DNA of 64,000 nt from Streptococcus downei MFe28. GTDB taxonomy: Bacteria; Bacillota; Bacilli; Lactobacillales; Streptococcaceae. Positions within the stretch are counted from its first letter, which is position 1. Each line of letters starts with the position of its first letter. Positions 9,234 through 16,623 of this stretch are shown here, piece by piece. The notes under the pieces were generated by a model. The model was not told the DNA's origin. It worked only from the letters and a program-made list of their open reading frames with translations, and ran no database searches. The position numbers and the translations under genes were made by a program. The stretch covers positions 1,240,001 through 1,304,000 of the forward strand of contig NZ_UHFA01000002.1 in NCBI RefSeq assembly GCF_900459175.1, read 5' to 3'.

Positions 9234-10151
9234 ATGAAAATTATTGAGATAGAAAATTATCAAGCCATTGAGCAAGAGGAGGAGACGGTTCTTGTTCTGG
9301 GCTATTTTGATGCCCTCCATCAGGGGCATAAGGTTCTTTTTGATAGAGCCAAAGAAATTGCCAAAGAAAAGCACTTAAAAATCGCTGTTCTAACCTTTTT
9401 CGAATCACCCAAACTGGTTTTCTCTCGCTTTGAGCCTGATTTGCTCAAGCATATTACCTACCCAGAGAAGCGCTATGCGAAGTTTGCTGAATATGGGGTA
9501 GATTATCTCTACCTGACCAATTTTACCTCGGCCTTTTCCAAAGTTTCTTCAGATGATTTCATCAAGAACTACATTGGAGGGCTCAAGGCTAAAGCACTGG
9601 TGGTTGGCTTTGATTACAAATTTGGCCATAATCGAACGGATGCAGATTATCTGGTCAGAAATTTTCCTGGTCAGGTTCTGACGGTGCCCCAGGTCAGCCA
9701 GGACGGTCAGAAGATTTCCTCCACTCGTATCCGTGGTCTCATCGCCCAAGGAAATATTGCCCAGGTTAATCAACTGCTAGGCTATGAATTTTCCACTCGG
9801 GGAATCGTAGTTCACGGAGATGCTAGGGGACGGACTATCGGCTTTCCAACTGCCAATTTGGCCCCGCTTGATGCCACCTTTCTACCAGCAGATGGCGTCT
9901 ACGTTACGGATGTCTTGCTCAAGGGCAGGCGCTATCGGGCTATGACAAGTATCGGAAAGAATGTCACTTTTGGTGGCACCGAGCTTCGCTTGGAGGCCAA
10001 TCTTTTCGATTTTTCTGGCGATATTTATGGCGAACAACTGGAGCTAATCTGGCTGGATAAGATTCGTGAGATGGTTAAATTCAATGGAATTGATGAACTT
10101 GTTGACCAGCTCCACAAGGACCAAAAGATAGCTCAAGAGTGGAAACTTTAG
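9234..10151 (+). CDS. ribF: Bifunctional riboflavin kinase / FAD synthetase
   Basis: Makes FMN from riboflavin, then FAD. The N-terminal FMN adenylyltransferase half (about 1-180) has the nucleotidyl-transfer motif GYFDALHQGHK (GxFDxxHxGH) and the SSTRIR motif (about residue 163). The C-terminal flavokinase half has GRTIGFPTAN and the VYVTDVLL region. 305 residues, normal. The start is 5 nt after truB without a strong RBS of its own, suggesting translational coupling. Confidence 0.95.
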   Translation: MKIIEIENYQAIEQEEETVLVLGYFDALHQGHKVLFDRAKEIAKEKHLKIAVLTFFESPKLVFSRFEPDLLKHITYPEKRYAKFAEYGVDYLYLTNFTSAFSKVSSDDFIKNYIGGLKAKALVVGFDYKFGHNRTDADYLVRNFPGQVLTVPQVSQDGQKISSTRIRGLIAQGNIAQVNQLLGYEFSTRGIVVHGDARGRTIGFPTANLAPLDATFLPADGVYVTDVLLKGRRYRAMTSIGKNVTFGGTELRLEANLFDFSGDIYGEQLELIWLDKIREMVKFNGIDELVDQLHKDQKIAQEWKL

Positions 10152-10207
10152 ACCTATAAAAATCGCAAATACTGTAAAGTTCTTCATTTGAATTTAAACT
10201 AATTTTA

Positions 10208-10305
10208 GGGCACCTCTAAAAACCCCAAACTTTTAAATTAAAGTGTTGATTTAGCAACAATTGTAACGACAAAATCGCAATTTTATTGAGTATTTAGAGG
10301 TGCCC
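10208..10305. mobile_element. 98-bp MITE-like element with 13-bp perfect inverted ends and TTTA duplication
   Basis: GGGCACCTCTAAA at 10208-10220 is exactly mirrored by TTTAGAGGTGCCC at 10293-10305. Both flanks are TTTA (10204-10207 and 10306-10309), as expected for a 4-bp target-site duplication. There is no coding content. It lies between ribF and spxA; the hairpin could also act as a transcription terminator. The parent insertion sequence is not present in the window. Confidence 0.75.
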
Positions 10306-10309
10306 TTTA

Positions 10310-10496
10310 AAGAGAGTCTTCAAGCAAGGTTGGGTCTAAGTGCTAGTCTAGCTACTTGACAGAGAATAGGCTACTGAAACGTTCAGACTACGATCCAATT
10401 TGACAGGAGGGTTGGAACTTTCTCTGAGAGTTAACCTTTGAGAGTTTCTAGCGATAGCCGCTTCAAACCTACCTAGCATTTTTATTGTTTTTTGTG
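10310..10496. other. Gene-free stretch upstream of spxA
   Basis: Contains two TTGACA-like hexamers (in ACTTGACAGAG and ATTTGACAGGAG) without well-placed -10 boxes, and a short imperfect palindrome CTGAAACGTTCAG. No gene seen. Confidence 0.4.
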
Positions 10497-10502
10497 TATA
10501 AT
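10497..10502 (+). promoter_or_regulatory. -10 box of spxA
   Basis: Perfect TATAAT with TGTG just upstream, 31 nt before the ATG. No clear -35, as in many extended -10 promoters. Confidence 0.6.
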
Positions 10503-10533
10503 GTCAGGGTGAAAGGGTTTTAAAAACAACTTT

Positions 10534-10947
10534 ATGATTACACTATTCTTATCTCCGTCATGCACCAGTTGTCGAAAGGCAAGAGCTTGGTTGACCAACC
10601 ATGAGGTGGCATTTCAGGAACATAATATTATAACCAGTCCCCTATCGGCTGAGGAGCTCAGAGCTATCTTGGCTTTGACGGAGAACGGGACTGAGGACAT
10701 CATTTCAACCCGTTCGAAGGTCTTTCAAAAATTAGATGTGGACGTTGATGACCTCTCTATCTCGCAACTGATTGATTTGATTGCAAAAAATCCCAGCCTC
10801 CTGCGTCGGCCCATTATCTTGGATAAAAAGCGGATGCAGATTGGTTTCAATGAAGATGAAATTCGGGCCTTCCTGCCTCGCCACTATCGGGAACAGGAAC
10901 TCCGTCTGGCTACGATTAGGGCAGAATTAGAGGGTGACCATGACTAA
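10534..10947 (+). CDS. spxA: Spx-family redox regulator
   Basis: RNA polymerase-binding regulator of the oxidative stress response. 137 residues, typical Spx length. The redox switch CxxC is present (C10, C13 in [10 protein letters not shown]), as is the [20 protein letters not shown] block of the ArsC/Spx fold. The gene order spxA / UPF0223 / IMPase near the pst operon matches the S. mutans spxA1 locus, so SpxA1 is the likely ortholog. A GAAAGGG motif lies about 16 nt before the ATG, unusually far. SpxA1 is known to activate genes such as nox, which is at 53362 in this window. Confidence 0.92.
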   Translation: MITLFLSPSCTSCRKARAWLTNHEVAFQEHNIITSPLSAEELRAILALTENGTEDIISTRSKVFQKLDVDVDDLSISQLIDLIAKNPSLLRRPIILDKKRMQIGFNEDEIRAFLPRHYREQELRLATIRAELEGDHD

Positions 10948-11218
10948 GAATTATTCCTATCCGCTAGATTTTTCATGGAGCACTGAGGAGATTTCATCAG
11001 TGCTTTCTTTTTTGAATTGTGTAGAAGCTGCCTACGAATCCAAGGTCAAGGCTGAAAACTTCTTGCAGGCCTACGAGGCTTTTAAGGAGATCGTTCCTAG
11101 CAAGATGCAGGAAAAACAGATTGACCGGGACTTTGAGAAGGTTAGTGGCTATTCGAGCTATCGAGCCCTGCAGGTTGCCAAAGCTAAAGTAGAAGGGTGG
11201 ATTTCCCTTGCAAGCTAA
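10940..11218 (+). CDS. UPF0223 family protein
   Basis: 92-residue soluble protein of the UPF0223 family, function unknown. I chose the ATG at 10940 ([20 protein letters not shown]), which has GAGGG 5 nt upstream, over the in-frame GTG at 10934. It overlaps the 3' end of spxA by 8 nt and the next gene by 11 nt, so the three genes are one transcription unit. Confidence 0.88.
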   Translation: MTKNYSYPLDFSWSTEEISSVLSFLNCVEAAYESKVKAENFLQAYEAFKEIVPSKMQEKQIDRDFEKVSGYSSYRALQVAKAKVEGWISLAS

Positions 11219-11978
11219 ATTTGAATTTGCCCAAATGCTCATCCGTGAAGCTGTGGCCTACGTCAAAAAGCGGATGACAGAAGATTTAGAAATTGAAGAA
11301 AAATCCAGCTTCAATGACTTAGTGACCAATATTGATAAGGATACCCAAGACCTGATGGTTAGGCGGATTCAAGAGGCCTATCCTGATGATTTTATCTTGG
11401 GTGAGGAAAACGACCTCTACCATGATGTCAAGGAAGGTCGGGTCTGGGTCTTGGACCCAATTGATGGAACCGTTAATTTCATTGCCCAAGGCCGGGATTT
11501 TGCTGTTATGATGGCCTATTATGAGGAAGGCATCGGTAAATTTGGCCTTATTTATGATGTCAGCTCAGATTTACTCTTCTGCGGGGGTGGTCCATTCCAA
11601 GTGACCTGCAATGGTCAGCCTCTTCCAGCCTACCAGCCACGGCCTCTCAATCGTCAACTGCTCGGAGCAAATGGTAGCATGTATGCCAATAACTATAGAG
11701 GATTAGCCAACTTGGCCAGTCATTTATTGGGAGTCAGGGTGTTAGGGAGCGCCGGTATTAGTATGAGTCGGGTCCTAAAGGGCCAACTACTGGGCTATTT
11801 TTCCTCTATCTCTCCTTGGGATTATGCGGCGGCTAGTATCATGGGAGAGAAGTTGGGCTACCAACTCTTGACCATGACCGGAGAGCCTCTTGATTACAAG
11901 AGTCGCCAAGCTGTAATGTTTATTCCTCAAGCAGAGTCTGACAAAATCCAGTCCTACTTAGGTAGCAGGAAACGATAA
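11208..11978 (+). CDS. Inositol monophosphatase family protein (TTG start)
   Basis: Mg2+-dependent phosphatase family (inositol monophosphatase / FBPase / CysQ fold). The metal-binding motif DPIDGT carries D83 and D86, GEEND supplies the acidic ligand, and WDYAAAS near residue 205 is the second family signature (usually WDxAAG). The start is TTG at 11208 with AGAAGGG 10 nt upstream. 256 residues. The substrate is not shown; streptococcal members may act on inositol phosphates, PAP or other sugar phosphates. Last gene of the spxA unit, followed by a strong terminator. Confidence 0.88.
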   Translation: MQAKFEFAQMLIREAVAYVKKRMTEDLEIEEKSSFNDLVTNIDKDTQDLMVRRIQEAYPDDFILGEENDLYHDVKEGRVWVLDPIDGTVNFIAQGRDFAVMMAYYEEGIGKFGLIYDVSSDLLFCGGGPFQVTCNGQPLPAYQPRPLNRQLLGANGSMYANNYRGLANLASHLLGVRVLGSAGISMSRVLKGQLLGYFSSISPWDYAAASIMGEKLGYQLLTMTGEPLDYKSRQAVMFIPQAESDKIQSYLGSRKR

Positions 11979-11996
11979 TTTCTAAGGATAAAGATT

Positions 11997-12035
11997 AACG
12001 AGGCTGGGACGAAAGTCCTTGCCTCGTTACTTTTT
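11997..12035 (+). terminator. Terminator after the IMPase-like gene
   Basis: AACGAGGC / GCCTCGTT outer stem with an inner GGAC-GAAA-GTCC stem, then ACTTTTT. The inner GCTGGGAC motif recurs in other hairpins of this window (about 37730, 55009, 59931). Confidence 0.8.
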
Positions 12036-12440
12036 CAACCTCAAACGCTTTGGACGCAGTGGTTGCAAGACAGCAAAGTTATCTAGCTGCTAAAGCAGCT
12101 GATGACTAACGGTAAGGCACTGTGATGCTTGCCTAGTCCCCTTACTAGCTAGGATAAAACGATAATAATAATTTTATTGCCGTGTCGTGTCCGTATTTTC
12201 GAAAGCTAGGCAAGTGTAAGTCTGTGGGGTGGGAAATAAAAAGGTGCAATGCACCTTGAATCCCGCGACACTTCACAGGTAAACTTGGTGCTTGTTTACC
12301 TGTGAAGTTAGTAAGTGAAGGCAGGCAGGTTATACTGGCGACTGCCCTCTTACCTTCCTTGAGCCTTGAAACTAAGAAGTGTGGGGGAACTTGACGGTGT
12401 TGCTGTAGTAAGCTCTATCCCGCTCTTTTTTAATACTCAC
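12036..12440. repeat. Hairpin mosaic related to the RUP-like family, partial copy
   Basis: Non-coding. The part at about 12070-12160 (AGCAAAG, hairpin AGCTGCTAAAGCAGCT, CTAACGG, GCCTAGTCCCCTTACTAG) follows the same skeleton as the complement of 59790-59880. Later hairpins are AAGGTGCAATGCACCTT (about 12241) and the 15-bp perfect one at 12270-12308. It ends near TAATACTCA at about 12431, the usual end motif of the family. Confidence 0.55.
12270..12308. repeat. Perfect 15-bp inverted repeat with 9-nt loop
   Basis: ACTTCACAGGTAAAC / GTTTACCTGTGAAGT with loop TTGGTGCTT. There is no T run, so it is not a classical terminator. It is part of the hairpin mosaic upstream of the second glucosyltransferase gene. 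Confidence 0.8.
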
Positions 12441-12624
12441 AGGCTTTTAGCGTGAGAGGTAAGTATTTTGTGAAAATTAAATTATCTTAAAAATGAGATA
12501 TATTTTCGTAAAGTTAAAATAATTAACTAGTAATAATTCGAACAATATGTTATTATGATTAGGATATTGAAATAATTTGAAGAGAGATACAATTTCACAT
12601 ATCGAATAAATAATCATAAAGGAG
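12441..12624 (+). promoter_or_regulatory. AT-rich leader and RBS of the GtfI-like gene
   Basis: About 180 bp clearly more AT-rich than its surroundings, with several TATAAT-like hexamers but no single best promoter. AAAGGAG (12618-12624) sits 6 nt before the ATG at 12631. Confidence 0.5.
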
Positions 12625-12630
12625 TTTTTC

Positions 12631-15600
12631 ATGGAGAGAGAAACAAAACTACGCTACAAAATGCGTAAAGTCAAAAAGAGATGGGTAACTGTAGCGATTG
12701 CTACGGTCGCCCTACCTATGTCTCTATTGTTAGCACCCTCTGCGAGTGCAGATGACAGTGTAGCAGTAGCCAATCAAACAAGCCTTACGACCGATCAGTC
12801 TAACCAAGGAACTATTACAGCTACTAATAATCAGGTATCTCCTGCAGTTGAAACAACAGCGGATGCTGTTTCAATTCAAGCTGATCAAGATTACCTTAAA
12901 GTCGGCAAAAGTGTTGACATTGCTGTCACCCCTGATAATAGTGTCCAAACTAGTGATGCTGTCTCTTCTAATGAGAAAGTCCAAGTGCGAACATCTGCTG
13001 TTAGAACTCAAGTAAATCGCATGGTTCCAACTAATACAGCAACCACAGCAGCGACAAGGCAGGCTCAAGCTCAACCAAAAGTTGTTAAAACAGAAGTAAG
13101 TAGGTTGGTGACGACAAGGCCCGATTTTAAAAATACTGGCACAAATCTCAATAATCTTAATCTGAAAAATTCAGTAGTTCAGCCACAAGAGAATAATTTT
13201 GCAAAGAATAACCAAGCTTACAGCAATCAGGCTGAAAGCTTTGAAACCGTCGATAATTACCTGACTGCAGATTCTTGGTATCGGCCCAAGGCCATCCTGA
13301 AGGATGGAAAAACTTGGACTACAAGTAGTGAGAGTGATTTCCGACCGGTCCTGATGTCATGGTGGCCAGATACAGTCACTAAGACAGCCTATGTCAATTT
13401 CTGGGCTAAGGAAGGTCTGATTTCTAGTCAAGCAGCAAGAAATTTAGATACAGCGGTTCAAGCTATTCAAACCGCTATTGAAAAGAAAATTGCCACTGAA
13501 GGAAACACGGCTTGGTTGCGCAACAAGATGACTCAATTTGTGCAATCACAAAGTCAATGGAATATCAATTCGGAAAATCCAACAAGTTATCCTAACCAAG
13601 ACCACTTGCAAGGTGGTGCCCTGCTCTTTTCAAACAGTAAGGATACTGGGCATGCTAATTCAGACTGGCGTTTGCTCAATCGCAATCCCTCTCAACAAAA
13701 TGGTCGTGTGAACTACCATAAATCATCTTATGGTGGTTATGAATTGCTCTTAGCCAATGACGTGGACAACTCGAATCCAATCGTCCAAGCCGAGCAGCTC
13801 AATCATTTCCACTACCTCATGAACTGGGGGGAAATCGTTATGGGAGATAAGGATGCCAATTTTGATGGTGTCCGTGTCGATGCGGTTGATAATGTTGATG
13901 CCGACCTCCTCCAAATTCAACGCGACTACTACAAGGCTAAATACGGTGTTGACAAAAATGAGAAGAATGCTATTGATCACTTATCTATTTTGGAAGCTTG
14001 GTCAGGCAATGATAATGATTACGTCAAGGATCAAAACAACTTTTCTCTCTCTATTGATAATGATCAACGTTCAGGTATGCTGAAAGCTTTTGGCTATGCT
14101 TCTGCCTACCGTGGCAATTTGAGTAGACTTGTGACTGCTGGATTGAAAAACCGCAGCAAAAACAGTAGTGGGGATCCAATTCCTAACTATGTCTTTATTC
14201 GGGCTCATGATTCTGAAGTTCAAACACGTATTGCCACTGTTATTCGAGAAAGATTAGGAATGGGTAATGTTGACGGTTTGACCAATATCACTTTGGATGA
14301 TTTGGAAAAAGCCTTTGCTATCTATAATCAGGATATGTACTCAGTTGATAAGCAGTATTATATCAACAACCTACCTATGGCCTATACTTGGATGTTGCAA
14401 AACAAGGATACGGTTACTCGAGTTTATTATGGTGATATGTATACTGACAACGGTCAGTATATGGCAACTAAAACCCCATTCTACAATGCCATTGAAACCA
14501 TGCTTAAAGCTCGTATCAAATATGTGGCCGGTGGTCAACAAGCAGGCTATAATCAAGGATGGAATGGCGGAATCTTGACATCTGTTCGTTATGGTAAGGG
14601 AGCTGATAGCGTTACAGACCGTGGATCTAGCGAAACCCGCACGTCTGGTATGGCTGTCTTGATTAACAATATGCCTAACTTCCAAGCTTCCAGTGGGGTA
14701 ACCCTGAGTATGGGAGCAGCCCATAAGCGTCAGGCCTACCGTCCTCTTCTTTTGTCAACTAAAGATGGCATTGCGACCTATTTTAACGATCGCGATGTCA
14801 ACAGTAATCAGTATAAATATACTGATAGCGAAGGCCGTTTGAGTTTTAGTGCTTCTGAACTGCGCAGTGTTGCTAATGTCCAAGTTTCAGGGATGATTCA
14901 AGTCTGGGTGCCAGTAGGAGCAGCCGATAACCAAGATGTTCGCACAGCGCCAAGTACCAGTGCTACTAAAGATGGTAATATTTATCATCAATCTGACGCC
15001 TTGGATTCTCAGGTTATCTACGAAGGTTTCTCAAACTTCCAAGCCTTTGCTCAAACGCCTGAACAATATACCAATGCGGTGATTGCTAAGCATGCAGATC
15101 TTTTCAAGTCATGGGGAATCACTCAATTTGAAATGGCGCCGCAGTATGTATCATCAGAAGATGGCACCTTCCTCGACTCCGTTATTTTGAATGGTTATGC
15201 CTTCAGTGATCGCTATGATTTGGCCATGAGCAAGAATAACAAGTATGGCTCTAAGCAAGACTTGGCCAATGCTATTAAGGCTTTGCATGCCGCAGGTATC
15301 AAGGTTCTGTCTGATTGGGTGCCAGACCAAATGTATAACCTGCCAGGAAAAGAGGTTGTTACGGCAACTCGGGTTAACCAATATGGTCAAACAACCGCAA
15401 GGGCAGCCATCAATAAGATCCCTTACGTGGTCAACACTCGGACTTATGGCGACTACCAAGAGCAGTATGGTGGTAAATTCTTGGATGAGTTGCAAAAGCT
15501 CTACCCAAGTCTCTTCACGACTAAGCAAATCTCAACAGGCAAGGCAATTGATCCATCAGTTAAGATTACCAACTGGTCAGCTAAGTACTTCAATGGTTCT

Positions 15601-16521
15601 AATATCTTGGGCCGCGGAGCTAAGTATGTCCTTAGTGATGGTAAGCAGTACTTCAATTTAACTAGTGGTAAACTTTACTTGCCAACTGCTTTGTTGAGTA
15701 ATGCGACGACGACTACTCAGCCATCCACTCCTAGCCAACCTACTCAACCATCTAAGCCATCGACAAAATCTGCGGGTATTTCTTACGATGGCAAGGGATA
15801 CATTTATCGTTTGGCAACTGGTCAACGGGTCAAGGACAGCTTAGTTACCGATAAGGGCAATCTCTATTACTTCGGTAAGACTGGTTACATGGTCACAGGT
15901 ATGCAGAAGGTAAAAGGGGCGACCTACTACTTTGGTAAAGATGGCAAGGCTTTGAAGAACGGTATCTATACGGATGCAGCCGGTAAGAGCTATTACTTCA
16001 ATAATGACGGCAAACGCCTAGAAAATGGGTATTACTCCTTTGGCGTTGACAAGTGGCGTCATTTTGAAAATGGTGTGATGGCCGTTGGACTAACCAAAGT
16101 TAAGGGCAAAGCTAACACTTATACTCAGTACTATGATGCCCAAGGAATCCAGGTCAAGGGAGACTTTGTTACTGGTGAAGATGGAAAAGTGAGATATTTC
16201 GACAAGAAGTACGGAAACATGGTTTCCAATCAATTTATCAAAAATTCGGACGGCGAAAGATTTTATTTCGATCAAGATGGTGTAGCCGTTACAGGCTACC
16301 ATGTTATTGATGGAAAATCCTATTACTTCAATGACAAAGGGGTTTTAATCAGAGAATATAGCTGGAATGACTTTACCGGTTACCGACGACCAACCTATCG
16401 ATCACACTGTACTAATCGGTTTTATTCTGGATGGAATGACTTTACCGGTTACCGACGACCAACCTATCGATCACACTATACTAATCGGTTTTATTCTGGA
16501 TGGAATGGCTTCCGATTCTAA
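12631..16521 (+). CDS. GtfI-like glucosyltransferase with shortened glucan-binding domain and repeat tail
   Basis: Secreted GH70 glucansucrase. The signal peptide ends near LLAPSASADD, with the KMRKVKKRW variant of the KxYKxGKxW motif. The variable region spans about 41-195. The catalytic core contains nucleophile D417 (RVDAVDNVDAD), acid/base E455 (LEAWSG) and D527 (RAHDSEVQT), spaced as in active enzymes. The core resembles S. sobrinus/S. downei GtfI, which makes water-insoluble alpha-1,3-rich glucan; product type is inference. A Thr/Pro/Ser linker (about 1028-1045) leads to about six YYF/YFD glucan-binding units. The protein ends at 1296 residues, about 300 shorter than typical GtfI. Residues 1245-1296 are not family-like: they are two 23-residue tandem repeats plus a stub (WNDFTGYRRPTYRSH...). 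It lies between the IMPase gene and rsmF, neighbours in S. mutans, so the gene appears inserted there. Confidence 0.88.
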   Translation: MERETKLRYKMRKVKKRWVTVAIATVALPMSLLLAPSASADDSVAVANQTSLTTDQSNQGTITATNNQVSPAVETTADAVSIQADQDYLKVGKSVDIAVTPDNSVQTSDAVSSNEKVQVRTSAVRTQVNRMVPTNTATTAATRQAQAQPKVVKTEVSRLVTTRPDFKNTGTNLNNLNLKNSVVQPQENNFAKNNQAYSNQAESFETVDNYLTADSWYRPKAILKDGKTWTTSSESDFRPVLMSWWPDTVTKTAYVNFWAKEGLISSQAARNLDTAVQAIQTAIEKKIATEGNTAWLRNKMTQFVQSQSQWNINSENPTSYPNQDHLQGGALLFSNSKDTGHANSDWRLLNRNPSQQNGRVNYHKSSYGGYELLLANDVDNSNPIVQAEQLNHFHYLMNWGEIVMGDKDANFDGVRVDAVDNVDADLLQIQRDYYKAKYGVDKNEKNAIDHLSILEAWSGNDNDYVKDQNNFSLSIDNDQRSGMLKAFGYASAYRGNLSRLVTAGLKNRSKNSSGDPIPNYVFIRAHDSEVQTRIATVIRERLGMGNVDGLTNITLDDLEKAFAIYNQDMYSVDKQYYINNLPMAYTWMLQNKDTVTRVYYGDMYTDNGQYMATKTPFYNAIETMLKARIKYVAGGQQAGYNQGWNGGILTSVRYGKGADSVTDRGSSETRTSGMAVLINNMPNFQASSGVTLSMGAAHKRQAYRPLLLSTKDGIATYFNDRDVNSNQYKYTDSEGRLSFSASELRSVANVQVSGMIQVWVPVGAADNQDVRTAPSTSATKDGNIYHQSDALDSQVIYEGFSNFQAFAQTPEQYTNAVIAKHADLFKSWGITQFEMAPQYVSSEDGTFLDSVILNGYAFSDRYDLAMSKNNKYGSKQDLANAIKALHAAGIKVLSDWVPDQMYNLPGKEVVTATRVNQYGQTTARAAINKIPYVVNTRTYGDYQEQYGGKFLDELQKLYPSLFTTKQISTGKAIDPSVKITNWSAKYFNGSNILGRGAKYVLSDGKQYFNLTSGKLYLPTALLSNATTTTQPSTPSQPTQPSKPSTKSAGISYDGKGYIYRLATGQRVKDSLVTDKGNLYYFGKTGYMVTGMQKVKGATYYFGKDGKALKNGIYTDAAGKSYYFNNDGKRLENGYYSFGVDKWRHFENGVMAVGLTKVKGKANTYTQYYDAQGIQVKGDFVTGEDGKVRYFDKKYGNMVSNQFIKNSDGERFYFDQDGVAVTGYHVIDGKSYYFNDKGVLIREYSWNDFTGYRRPTYRSHCTNRFYSGWNDFTGYRRPTYRSHYTNRFYSGWNGFRF
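16363..16506 (+). repeat. 69-bp in-frame tandem repeat at the 3' end of the GtfI-like gene
   Basis: Copy 1 is 16363-16431 and copy 2 is 16432-16500, then the first bases of a third copy. The only coding difference I see is TGT to TAT (Cys to Tyr). The unit is a multiple of 3 and so keeps the frame. TATTCTGGA at the end of each unit is inverted as TCCAGAATA at about 16558-16566, just after the gene. Confidence 0.9.
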
Positions 16522-16570
16522 ATATTCTTTTAGAGGAAGTAATACAAAAATCTATTGTCCAGAATAGGTA

Positions 16571-16606
16571 AAAAAGGCTAGATGGCTGTAAACCTCTAGC
16601 CTTTTT
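16571..16606 (+). terminator. Terminator of the GtfI-like gene
   Basis: 12-bp perfect stem AAAAAGGCTAGA / TCTAGCCTTTTT with a 12-nt loop. Its T run ends 2 nt before the -10 box of the next gene. Confidence 0.9.
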
Positions 16607-16608
16607 GT

Positions 16609-16623
16609 TATAATAAAACTATG
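16609..16623 (+). promoter_or_regulatory. Extended -10 box 6 nt before the rsmF ATG (probable leaderless mRNA)
   Basis: TGT-TATAAT with the hexamer at 16609-16614, AAAACT, then ATG at 16621. Same 6-nt spacing as truB, coaA and coaB. The -35 region would fall inside the loop of the preceding terminator. Confidence 0.65.

Noticed and set aside
10373..10387. CTGAAACGTTCAG as a catabolite-response (cre) site upstream of spxA
   Set aside because: Too short against the cre consensus and about 150 nt upstream of the gene; not supported.
16363..16506. Tandem repeat as a CRISPR array
   Set aside because: The units are contiguous with no spacers, are in frame with the gene, and only two full copies exist.
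16367..16567. Small plus-frame ORF over the tandem repeat and gtf stop codon
   Set aside because: It repeats the same 69-bp unit in a second frame and has no RBS; probably a by-product of a unit length divisible by 3.
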